Source: Pseudomonas putida (GTDB lineage: Bacteria; Pseudomonadota; Gammaproteobacteria; Pseudomonadales; Pseudomonadaceae). Taken from it: DNA of 64,000 nucleotides. The stretch is taken from contig NZ_CP066306.1 of NCBI RefSeq assembly GCF_016406145.1, forward strand, positions 3,472,001-3,536,000, in the 5' to 3' direction. The translations under genes were made by a program, and so were the position numbers. Below, in pieces: positions 17,571 to 25,262 of this stretch. The first letter of the stretch is position 1. Each line of letters opens with the position of its first letter. The notes beneath the pieces are model-generated. The model did not search any database, was not told where the DNA came from, and saw only the letters and a list, made by a program, of their open reading frames with translations.

Positions 17571-19529
17571 ATGCGCCTACGCTACCTGCCCACCCTGCTG
17601 GCCCTCGCCCTGCCCTCTGCGGTGCTTGCCCAGGCACCGGCCAAGGATGCCACCGACCTGACGCGCCAAAGCAACCAGCAGTGGCTGCAGCGCCTGCCCT
17701 TCGACGACCGGGCAGACTTCGACAACGCCCGCCGCGGGCTGCTGGAAAGCGTCGACCAGGCTGTGCTCAATGCCGATGGCAAAACGGTCTGGGACCTGCA
17801 GCGCTACGCCTTCCTCAAGGGCGAGGCACCGGCAACGGTCAACCCGAGCCTGTGGCGCATCGCTCAACTCAATACCATCGCCGGGCTGTTCAAGGTCACC
17901 GACCGCATCTACCAGGTGCGCGGCCTGGACCTGGCCAACATGACCTTGATCGAAGGCGAGCACGGGCTGATCGTGATGGACCCGTTGCTGTCGGTCGAGA
18001 CCGCCCGGGCCGGGCTGGCCATGTACTTCAGGCATCGCCCGCAGCGCCCGGTGGTGGCGGTGATCTACACCCACCCACACGTCGATCATTTTGGCGGCGT
18101 GCGCGGGGTGGTCGATGAGGCCGACGTAAAAGCCGGCAAGGTCCAGGTCATTGCCCCTGATGGCTTCTTCGAACATGCCATCAGCGAGAACGTACTGGCT
18201 GGGCCGGCGATGAAGCGCCGGGCGCAATACATGTATGGTGCGCCGCTGCCACGCGGGCCCCGCGGGCAGGTTGACGCGGGGCTGGGCAAGGGTGTGCCGG
18301 CCAATGCCACAGTCAGCCTTATCGCCCCCACTCGGCTGATCGAAAAACCCTTCGAAACCCTGCGTATCGACGGCGTAGATATCGAGTTCCAGCTCACCCC
18401 CGGCACTGAAGCACCCGCCGAGATGAACCTGTGGTTCCCTGCGTTCAAAGCCCTGTGCATGGCCGAAAACGCCTCCCATGTGCAGCACAATATCCTCACC
18501 TTGCGTGGCGCGCAGGTGCGCGATGCCAAGGTCTGGGCGCACTACCTGGACCAGTCGCTGCTGCGCTACGGCGATCAGGCCGAGGTGGTGTTCGCCCAGC
18601 ACCATTGGCCGACCTGGGGCGGGGCGGCGATCCGTGAGTACCTGGCCGATCAGCGCGACATGTACGCCTTCCTCGACAGCCAGACGCTGCGCCTGCTCAA
18701 CCGCGGCCTCACCCCTACCGAGATTGCGGCCGAACTGACGTCGCTGCCACCCCGGCTGGCCAACAAATGGTACAGCCGCGACTATTACGGCTCGCTCAGC
18801 CACAACGTGCGGGCGGTGTATCAGCGCTACATGGGCTTCTACGACGGCAACCCGGCGACCCTCAACCCCTTGCCGCCAAGTGAGGCAGGCCAGCGCTATG
18901 TGGCGGCGCTGGGCGGCAGCGAGCGGGTGCTGACACTGGCGCGCGAGGCTTACGGCAAGGGCGACTACCGCTGGGTGGCGGAGCTCACCCGGCACTTGGT
19001 GTTCGCCCAATCCGATAACAGCGCTGCACGTGGCCTGCAAGCCGATGCCCTGGAGCAACTGGGCTACCAGAGCGAGAACGCCACCTGGCGCAATGCTTAC
19101 CTGACCGGTGCGCAGGAACTGCGTAACGGCGTAGCGACCGGTGCCAGCAAAGGCGGCAGCGCCGACGACCTGGTACGCGCACTGACCCCGACGCTGTTCT
19201 TCGACTACCTGGGTGTACGCGTCGATGCAGCCAAGGCGGCAGAGCAGGACCTGACCATCAACTGGCGCTTCACCGACCTCAACGAAGACTACGCCCTTAC
19301 CCTGCGCAACGGCGTGCTCACCCACCGCGATCACGCGCAACACGCCAAAGCGGATGTGCAGATCAATATGAGCAAGGCCACCCTGGACCGCATCGCACTG
19401 AAGCAGACCGGTTTTCTCAAGGAAGCCAAAGCGGGAGTTATCGACATCAGCGGTGAGCGCATGAAGTTCATGCGTTTCATGGCTGGGCTGGATGAGCCTG
19501 ACGGGCGCTTCAATATCGTCACGCCCTGA
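17571..19529 (+). CDS. Periplasmic metallo-beta-lactamase-fold alkylsulfatase, SdsA1/BDS1 family
   Basis: A 652-residue exported enzyme: signal peptide to about residue 22 (AVLAQA), a metallo-hydrolase domain with THPHVDHFGG (THxHxDH metal motif) near 165-174, further ligands around AENASHVQHN and AQHHWPTWGG, a middle dimerisation region (GFYDGNPATLNPLPP), and a C-terminal SCP2-like sterol-carrier domain from about 535. This is the full architecture and length of SdsA1-type alkyl sulfatases, which split primary alkyl sulfates such as SDS into alcohol and sulfate. A secondary alkyl sulfate or other sulfate ester is also possible. It sits among acyl-CoA and alcohol dehydrogenase genes that could burn the alcohol released. 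Confidence 0.87.
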   Translation: MRLRYLPTLLALALPSAVLAQAPAKDATDLTRQSNQQWLQRLPFDDRADFDNARRGLLESVDQAVLNADGKTVWDLQRYAFLKGEAPATVNPSLWRIAQLNTIAGLFKVTDRIYQVRGLDLANMTLIEGEHGLIVMDPLLSVETARAGLAMYFRHRPQRPVVAVIYTHPHVDHFGGVRGVVDEADVKAGKVQVIAPDGFFEHAISENVLAGPAMKRRAQYMYGAPLPRGPRGQVDAGLGKGVPANATVSLIAPTRLIEKPFETLRIDGVDIEFQLTPGTEAPAEMNLWFPAFKALCMAENASHVQHNILTLRGAQVRDAKVWAHYLDQSLLRYGDQAEVVFAQHHWPTWGGAAIREYLADQRDMYAFLDSQTLRLLNRGLTPTEIAAELTSLPPRLANKWYSRDYYGSLSHNVRAVYQRYMGFYDGNPATLNPLPPSEAGQRYVAALGGSERVLTLAREAYGKGDYRWVAELTRHLVFAQSDNSAARGLQADALEQLGYQSENATWRNAYLTGAQELRNGVATGASKGGSADDLVRALTPTLFFDYLGVRVDAAKAAEQDLTINWRFTDLNEDYALTLRNGVLTHRDHAQHAKADVQINMSKATLDRIALKQTGFLKEAKAGVIDISGERMKFMRFMAGLDEPDGRFNIVTP

Positions 19530-19547
19530 GTACGCAATAGCGCCGCG

Positions 19548-19847
19548 CTAAGCAGTGCGGCGCAACCACACCCCTAGCACCAACCCGGCCACCAGTAACG
19601 CAGTCAGCGGTACGGTGCGCGCCGCGGCCCAGCCCCGCTCGCTACGCAACATGGCCAGGCCGCGGCGGTAGATGGCGCGTTCGCGTACCCTGCCCAGCAG
19701 CGCCAAACACAGTGCCGCGCCCGCCACAGCCTCCATGCCGCCGCGCCATGCCAGGCAAGCCAGCACCACTAAAGACAACTGTGTTCGTCGCCAGGCCAAC
19801 ACCGTACGCTCGGCCTGCAAACCGGTGTCGGCAGTGCCGTCAGCCAT
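19548..19847 (-). CDS. DUF202 (YidG-like) membrane protein
   Basis: A 99-residue inner-membrane protein with three hydrophobic segments and the DUF202 start ERTVLAWRRTQLSLVVLACL near residues 13-32. It overlaps the preceding DUF202 gene by 8 bp. Function of the family is unknown; E. coli has the same paired arrangement (yidG/yidH). Confidence 0.8.
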   Translation of the reverse strand: MADGTADTGLQAERTVLAWRRTQLSLVVLACLAWRGGMEAVAGAALCLALLGRVRERAIYRRGLAMLRSERGWAAARTVPLTALLVAGLVLGVWLRRTA

Positions 19848-20226
19848 GCCAGCGCCCCCATAACAGCGGTACCAGTGCCGCGCAGGCCAGCGCGCAGGCC
19901 ACGCTCAGCAGCGGTACCAGCCGTGGCAGCGGCAACGGCGCATCGCGACGTAATGCGCGCTCCACCACCAGCCAGCGCCACCCAGCACCAAGGCTTACCA
20001 GCAGGCTCGCCAGCAGCAACGCGAATTCCATGGCCAGGCGCCCGGATTGGGGCCAGGCATGCGCGGCGAAGGTTTCGAGGGCAATGGCACCGCCCAGCAG
20101 TGCCAGGGCGGTACGTAGCCATGCCAGAAAGGTGCGTTCATTGGCCAGGGTGAAGCGCGGGTCAGGTGGCTTGCCAGGCCCCAGCAACCAGCGCTCCCAG
20201 GCGCTGTAATGGTGATCGGAACTCAT
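19840..20226 (-). CDS. DUF202 (YidH-like) membrane protein
   Basis: A 128-residue inner-membrane protein with the DUF202 signature RFTLANERTFLAWLRTALAL near residues 23-42 and three hydrophobic segments. The start at 20226 places MSSDHHYS before the signature; a longer frame upstream has no support. It is 28 bp after the DUF1329 gene on the same strand and overlaps the second DUF202 gene, so the three may be one transcript. No function is known. Confidence 0.8.
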   Translation of the reverse strand: MSSDHHYSAWERWLLGPGKPPDPRFTLANERTFLAWLRTALALLGGAIALETFAAHAWPQSGRLAMEFALLLASLLVSLGAGWRWLVVERALRRDAPLPLPRLVPLLSVACALACAALVPLLWGRWHG

Positions 20227-20254
20227 CGGCTGTCCTGTGTGTGACCCTGGGTGC

Positions 20255-21601
20255 TCAACGCAGCCCTTGGCTGCGCAGTGCTCCAGGCGAGAAGTACGAA
20301 GCGCTGGTGCGCACATCAAAGGTGAACGGCTTGGGTTGCTCGTTGGTCAGGCCCGACAGTTGGTAGCGCCCACTGCGCAGGTCGTAGATCACCTCCATGG
20401 CGTTGACCAGAGCCTGCCCGGTGACGTGGTAGTAACTGTGCGCCTGGGCCGTGCGCCACAGCCGCCCTTGGTGGTCGAAGAAGTCTGCCTCGACGATGGC
20501 CCAGCTGTCCTCATCCAGGTAATAGCGGCGGCTGGCATAGATATGCTCGGCCCCAGGCTTGAGAGTACCAACCAGCTCCCATACCCGGTGCAATTCGTAG
20601 CGTGTAGGCTGCGGGTTGACGTGGCCCTGCCCTACCAGCGCGGTGTAGCTGAGCTGTGGCGAAGCCAGGCGATAACTGTTGTAGGGTACGTGCAGGGTTT
20701 TCTTGCCGACCAGGGTCCAGTGGTAAAGGTCGGGGGCACCGTTGAACATGTCGCGGCTGTCGGCGGTGCGCAGCCCGGCAGTACCCGGAGTGATGTTGTC
20801 ATAGGCCACTGCAGGCGCACGCCGTACGCGCCGCTGGCTGCTGCTGTACAACCACGACAGGCGCGGCTGGGCGACCTGGTCGAGGGTTTCGTGCAGTACC
20901 ACAGCATCACCTGCCAGGCGCGATGGGGCGGTCAGTCGGTAGCTCAGGTAATACAGTACGTTGCTTGACTGGCCGCCGGGCAGCACATCGGGCCGGGCGA
21001 AGGTTTGCTGCGCGCTGAACATGACGAAGCGACCATCACGACGCGGGGTGATGCTGTCCGACGCCAAGCTGTAACTGCCGTTGCGTGGCCGCGTCAGGTG
21101 GTTCCAAAGTACCTGCAGGCCATTGCGTGGCAGCGGAAACGCCAGTACCCCGGCAAAACCCTGCACGCCGTTGCCGTCATTGACCAGATGGGCGCTGGCG
21201 GCGTTGTACCGGGCCCACTCGCTCACCCGAGCGGGCACCGCGACACTGCGGTGCGACGGGTAGACCGGAAGGCGAAAAGAGCCGGGGTAACGCTCGAGCA
21301 GCGCCACTTGGCCTGTGGTGAGCTGCTCGCGATAGCGCGAGTAGTTCTGCGCAGTGATGGTGTACAGCGGCTGCTCATCGGCGTAGGGGTCCAGCGGCGT
21401 GCCGTTGACTGCCAGCGAAACCTGCCCCGGTTGCAGCCCCCCGCTCCAGGCCGGTATGCGGCCATCAGTGCTGGGCGCGCGCTCGGCACCCACGGGTGTC
21501 AGCTGCGGGGGCAGTGGCGTGAGTGGCGTGGCGCCAAGGTGAAGGGCCAGCAGGCTGGCATTGACGAACAGAACGCTTCGCAGCAGGGCGACAGGTTTCA
21601 T
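20255..21601 (-). CDS. DUF1329 envelope protein, LolA/LolB-like fold
   Basis: A 448-residue exported protein with an N-terminal signal (to about residue 24) and a DUF1329 body, including PLTPLPPQLTPVGAERA at the mature start and the late YYLDEDSWAIVEADFFDHQGR region. DUF1329 proteins resemble lipoprotein carriers and are nearly always found with DUF1302 proteins in clusters for hydrophobic compounds, so it probably carries substrate across or out of the periplasm. AACAACAACAA lies 13-23 bp before the ATG. Its promoter matches that of the DUF1302 gene at 11601, and a LysR gene diverges from it over 155 bp. Confidence 0.88.
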   Translation of the reverse strand: MKPVALLRSVLFVNASLLALHLGATPLTPLPPQLTPVGAERAPSTDGRIPAWSGGLQPGQVSLAVNGTPLDPYADEQPLYTITAQNYSRYREQLTTGQVALLERYPGSFRLPVYPSHRSVAVPARVSEWARYNAASAHLVNDGNGVQGFAGVLAFPLPRNGLQVLWNHLTRPRNGSYSLASDSITPRRDGRFVMFSAQQTFARPDVLPGGQSSNVLYYLSYRLTAPSRLAGDAVVLHETLDQVAQPRLSWLYSSSQRRVRRAPAVAYDNITPGTAGLRTADSRDMFNGAPDLYHWTLVGKKTLHVPYNSYRLASPQLSYTALVGQGHVNPQPTRYELHRVWELVGTLKPGAEHIYASRRYYLDEDSWAIVEADFFDHQGRLWRTAQAHSYYHVTGQALVNAMEVIYDLRSGRYQLSGLTNEQPKPFTFDVRTSASYFSPGALRSQGLR

Positions 21602-21613
21602 GGGGTTGGCCTC

Positions 21614-21624
21614 TTGTTGTTGTT
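21614..21624 (-). promoter_or_regulatory. Crc/Hfq-type AACAACAACAA motif before the DUF1329 gene
   Basis: Three-fold AAC repeat on the coding strand, ending 12 bases before the ATG, giving two overlapping AAnAAnAA matches. Likely a translational repression site for Crc/Hfq, by motif only. Confidence 0.55.
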
Positions 21625-21671
21625 GGCTGACCTGGCCGGGCGGGCTTGCCTTGGCACGCCCTTTCCGGGTG

Positions 21672-21725
21672 ATACTAGGAGCCGCGCTTCGAACCCCACA
21701 AATAACGTGTTCGGATACGTGCCAT
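21672..21725 (-). promoter_or_regulatory. DUF1329 promoter with conserved upstream element
   Basis: On the coding strand a TTGTGG -35 (21696-21701) and TAGTAT -10 (21672-21677) are 18 bp apart. The 29 bp at 21697-21725 match 11718-11746 at 25 positions, with the invariant core TTCGGAT and the flanking GTGCCAT. It ends 31 bp before the divergent LysR gene, the expected place for that regulator's operator. Confidence 0.6.
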
Positions 21726-21756
21726 ATCAGTTCGGCATACCCTTGGAACCGCTGCG

Positions 21757-22719
21757 ATGACCCTCAAACAGCTCCGCTACCTGATCGCAATCGTCGAAGC
21801 CGGCAGTTTTTCCTCGGCTGCGCGTCGTGCCTACATCGCCCAGCCAGCGTTGAGCAGGCAGATCGGCCTGCTGGAGAGTGAACTGGAAATGCAGTTGCTC
21901 GACCGCCAGCACGACGGCATTGTCCTGACCGACGCCGGTCGGCAGCTTTACGAGGTGGCCCGCCAGGTGGTGCAGAAGCTCGATTCGGTGAAGGACGAGC
22001 TCAAATCAAGCCGCGGTGACCCCAAGGGGCACGTTGCCATTTCCATTCCGGCCACTGCCGCAGACCTGCTGCTGCCGGAAATCCTCAAGCGTGCCGAACA
22101 GCGCTTTCCCGGCGTGACATTGACCGTGTGGGATGGCCTGAGCCGCAACGGTGGCCAGGCCATCGAACTGGGCAAGGTTGACTTCGGCGTGGTGCCCAAC
22201 GCCGAGGAGCTTGAACATGTCGAAGCCGAGGCGATCTTTACCGAGGCGCTGTACTGGGTCGGCCCTTCAGCTGCCGGCGCTGCCGACACCATTACCCTGG
22301 CCGAAGCCGCCGCCACGCGGCTGGTGCTGCCACCAAGGGCGCTGCACCTGCGCCGGCGCATCGAACAGGCGGCCATGGAAGCCGGCGTGCCTTTGGCGGC
22401 CGCCTACGAGCAACAAGCGGCACCCGGCATAGCCAGCCTGGTGCGCGCAGGGCTGGCGGCGACCATCAGCAACTGGCCGCCGCTGTGTGAGCTGCTCGAA
22501 CCGACGCAGGCGCGGCTCATCGTCGAGCCACGCATCAGCCGCACCATTGCCCTTGCGCACTCACGGCACAAGCCCCTGTCGTTTGCCGCCGGTTGCTTGC
22601 ACGACCTGGTGCGCGGGCTGCTGATCGAACTGGTACTCGGCGGCCGTTGGCGTGGTGAGCTGATCGGCGGCGATGACGCGCCGCTCGGGTCGGTGCCGGG
22701 GGTTCAGCTGGCTGTCTGA
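21757..22719 (+). CDS. LysR-family regulator, divergent to DUF1329
   Basis: A 320-residue LysR-type regulator. The helix-turn-helix spans about residues 15-50 (SFSSAARRAYIAQPALSRQI) and the co-inducer domain begins near 90. It lies in the CynR/Nac-like branch. Transcribed away from the DUF1329 gene with the shared promoter element between them, it is the best candidate regulator of both the DUF1329 and the DUF1302 operons. The effector may be a CoA ester or the free substrate; this is not visible. Confidence 0.85.
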   Translation: MTLKQLRYLIAIVEAGSFSSAARRAYIAQPALSRQIGLLESELEMQLLDRQHDGIVLTDAGRQLYEVARQVVQKLDSVKDELKSSRGDPKGHVAISIPATAADLLLPEILKRAEQRFPGVTLTVWDGLSRNGGQAIELGKVDFGVVPNAEELEHVEAEAIFTEALYWVGPSAAGAADTITLAEAAATRLVLPPRALHLRRRIEQAAMEAGVPLAAAYEQQAAPGIASLVRAGLAATISNWPPLCELLEPTQARLIVEPRISRTIALAHSRHKPLSFAAGCLHDLVRGLLIELVLGGRWRGELIGGDDAPLGSVPGVQLAV

Positions 22720-24020
22720 GAGCGCACCGGCACGCCATGCTCGACCGCAACCGGTTCACCCAGGCGCTTCAGGGTACGCTGCGGGTTCAAGGTCACCAGG
22801 CCCGCCAGCCCGGCCACGACCAGTACTGCGCCACAGACCAAAAAGCCTTGGGCATAACCTGCGGGATGCTCGGCGCCCGCTCCTTGCACCAGCAACCCGG
22901 TTACAACCGGCGCAGCCAGGCCGGCCAGCGAAGCGATACCGTTACCGATGGCAAGCACGCCGCCCCGCTGCGCCGTCGGGGTGAACTCGGCGAGCATGGC
23001 CGGCCCTACGGAGTACATGACCAGTGCCAGCCCGCCACTGAAGGTCAGTGCACCAACCCGCACGGCGGTGCTCAGGCCTGGCAACATCAGCGACGCAGAC
23101 AGCAGCCCGGCAAGTATCAGGCACAGCGAAACGAATACGCCGCGCGCCACCCGCGACGATACCCCACGACGCATCAGGCGTTGTGACAACCAGGCCATCA
23201 ACAGGCTCAACGGCGTGGTCACCACCACGAACATCACAAAGATCCGCCCCGTCTGCAGCGGGTCAATGCCCAAGCCGACCTGCAGATAACTGGGCACCCA
23301 GGTCAGCGTCAAGGCCAGCGACCAGTTGGCGGCGAAGTGGCAGAGGTAGTTGCCCATCACGCTGGGGTCACTCAGCAGCTTGCGATACGGTATGGCCGGC
23401 TCATCGCTCTTGAGCTGGCTGGCGCGCAGGCGCTCAAGGGTGCCCTCCTGCCCCAGCCGCCACCACAGCAGGCACCACACCAGGCCGATCAGCGAAAGGA
23501 TGATGAAGTTGGTGCGCCAGCCGTAGTGCAGGCTGACCCACGGGATCATCGCGCCAGCCACCAGCAGCCCCATGGCGCTACCGGCATGCAGCAGCGCCAC
23601 AGGCAGGTTGCGACGGTCATTGGGGAACCACTTGTACAGCGCATGGGTGGCGACCGGCGATGCCGGCCCCTCACCGATGCCCAGCAGCACGCGGCAGGCA
23701 ACGATGGCCCACAGGGAAGTGGCGAACAGCATCGGCAACTGGATCACCGCCCAGAACAGGCCCATGCCCAATAGCAGTGTGCGAGTGGGGCGCCGGTTGG
23801 CCATGAAGCCTCCGACCACGGCGGACAGGGCGAAGAACCAGTGCAAAGCGCCGCCAATGAGCCCGAACTCGGTTGCCGTCAGGCCCAGTTCGGCACTCAT
23901 CGGCACCGCAACCAGGCCGATCACCACCTTATCGAGAAAGTTGACCAGCATCAGCAGGGCCAGCAGTACGGCCACCATCCAGGCCGTACGGGGGTTGGGC
24001 AGGGAAGCATCCACAGTCAT
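22704..24020 (-). CDS. MFS transporter, ACS (anion:cation symporter) type
   Basis: A 438-residue inner-membrane carrier with 12 predicted segments. The loop motif after segment 2 (GGFMANRRPTRTLLLGMGLFW) and the segment 4 motif RVLLGIGEGPASPVATHALYKWFPNDRR are those of the ACS family, which takes up organic acid anions. The ATG at 24020 marks the normal N-terminus. Its last codons overlap the 3' end of the convergent LysR gene by 16 bp. It is 63 bp after the acyl-CoA dehydrogenase at 24084 and completes the ligase, dehydrogenase, transporter operon, so it likely imports that pathway's carboxylate. Confidence 0.87.
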   Translation of the reverse strand: MTVDASLPNPRTAWMVAVLLALLMLVNFLDKVVIGLVAVPMSAELGLTATEFGLIGGALHWFFALSAVVGGFMANRRPTRTLLLGMGLFWAVIQLPMLFATSLWAIVACRVLLGIGEGPASPVATHALYKWFPNDRRNLPVALLHAGSAMGLLVAGAMIPWVSLHYGWRTNFIILSLIGLVWCLLWWRLGQEGTLERLRASQLKSDEPAIPYRKLLSDPSVMGNYLCHFAANWSLALTLTWVPSYLQVGLGIDPLQTGRIFVMFVVVTTPLSLLMAWLSQRLMRRGVSSRVARGVFVSLCLILAGLLSASLMLPGLSTAVRVGALTFSGGLALVMYSVGPAMLAEFTPTAQRGGVLAIGNGIASLAGLAAPVVTGLLVQGAGAEHPAGYAQGFLVCGAVLVVAGLAGLVTLNPQRTLKRLGEPVAVEHGVPVRSQTAS

Positions 24021-24031
24021 GGCGATTACTC

Positions 24032-24042
24032 TTGTTATTGTT
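24032..24042 (-). promoter_or_regulatory. Crc/Hfq-type AACAATAACAA motif before the MFS gene
   Basis: On the coding strand AACAATAACAA holds two overlapping AAnAAnAA matches, 11-22 bases before the ATG at 24020. Function inferred. Confidence 0.5.
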
Positions 24043-24083
24043 GTGGAATGTAACAAAAGGCCACCGCAGTGGCGGCCCAAGGG

Positions 24084-25247
24084 TCACGCGGGCATCAGGA
24101 CGCCTTTGGCGATGGTGTTGCGCTGAATTTCACTGGTACCGGTCAGGATGCGCATCATTCGGGTGGCACGGAAAATCCATTCCACCGGGTGGCCCTGCAT
24201 CAACCCGGCACCGCCATGCACCTGCACGGCCTTGTCGGCAATGCGGAATGCCGCCTCGGATACGAACAGCTTGCACATCGGCGCCTGGGTACGGATGTTA
24301 CCGCCGGCATCGTTCACCTGCGCAGTGGCGTAGACCATGCTGCGTGCTGCGTGCAGCTCAGTGGCCATGTCGGCGATCATATGGTTGACCGCCTGGAACA
24401 TGGCGATCGGCTGGCCGAACTGCTTGCGGCTACGGGCATGCTCGATCGACAGGTTCAGGGCCAGGCCGGCCATGCCCAGCAAAGTCGGGCAGTGCAGCAG
24501 CCGGTTGAGGGTAATGCGCCCCATGGCCAGCTTGAACCCTTGGCCCTCCTCGCCGATCAGGTTGGCCGCCGGCACGCGCACCTCATCCAGCACGATGTCG
24601 CCATGAGCCCCACCACCGGACATCACCGCATAGTCGCTTTCGACACGCACGCCCGACGCCTTGAGGTCGACGAAGAACGCCGAAATGCCCTGCGCGCCTT
24701 GCCCGGGCCCGGTCACGGCCAGCAACACCGCTAGGTCAGCGTAAGTGGCACCAGAGATGTAGCGTTTGCTGCCGCTCAGCACGTAGTGATCACCGTCGCG
24801 GCGCGCCTGGGTGCGGATGGCAGTGGCGTCCGAACCCGCCTCGGCCTCGGTCAGGGCGAAGCACACGGCTTTCTCGGCGCGACACACCGGCTGCAGGAAA
24901 TGCTCCACCTGATAGGGGCTGGCCACTTTGAGCAGGTGGCCCACCCGCGGCGGCCCGGACAGCTCGCCCAGTACATGCGGGGCGAGCATCGAACCGGTCA
25001 GCACCGTGGCTTCCTTCACGGCGCACAGGTCAGCCACGCTCAAACCTGCACCACCCATGGCCTCTGGCAGCATGAGGGTGTAAAGGCCCTGCTCGCTGGA
25101 GCGCTTCCATACTTGCCGCAAGACTGCCTGAGGATGCGGGCGCGCCCAGTCCAGCTGCATCTCCTGCTCCAGCGGGCGAACCTGGTCGCGGACGAACCCT
25201 TCGATGGCTTCGATGATCTGCGCAGCTTTTGCACTCGGTTGATACAT
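24084..25247 (-). CDS. Acyl-CoA dehydrogenase
   Basis: A 387-residue acyl-CoA dehydrogenase of standard length. Motifs: CFALTEAEAGSDATA near 130-145 (flavin/substrate), YVLSGSKRYISGA, the SRKQFGQPIAMFQAVNHMIADM helix, and VQVHGGAGLMQGHPVEW with IFRATRMMRILTGTSEIQR at the end. The ATG at 25247 is preferred over one at 25253 because AGGGAG is 7 bp before it. It follows the acyl-CoA ligase by 15 bp. It would oxidise the acyl-CoA made by that ligase, a second entry to the beta-oxidation module encoded 9 kb away. Confidence 0.88.
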   Translation of the reverse strand: MYQPSAKAAQIIEAIEGFVRDQVRPLEQEMQLDWARPHPQAVLRQVWKRSSEQGLYTLMLPEAMGGAGLSVADLCAVKEATVLTGSMLAPHVLGELSGPPRVGHLLKVASPYQVEHFLQPVCRAEKAVCFALTEAEAGSDATAIRTQARRDGDHYVLSGSKRYISGATYADLAVLLAVTGPGQGAQGISAFFVDLKASGVRVESDYAVMSGGGAHGDIVLDEVRVPAANLIGEEGQGFKLAMGRITLNRLLHCPTLLGMAGLALNLSIEHARSRKQFGQPIAMFQAVNHMIADMATELHAARSMVYATAQVNDAGGNIRTQAPMCKLFVSEAAFRIADKAVQVHGGAGLMQGHPVEWIFRATRMMRILTGTSEIQRNTIAKGVLMPA

Positions 25248-25262
25248 GGTCATGCTCCCTGA

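Noticed and set aside
17577..19343. 588-codon open frame on the minus strand opposite the alkylsulfatase-like gene
   Set aside because: Antisense to a full-length enzyme with a metal motif; no ribosome site or recognised domain.
21672..21725. Sigma-54 promoter for DUF1329 because of TGGCAC
   Set aside because: The matching GC element at the correct spacing is absent; a sigma-70 pair at 18 bp explains it better.
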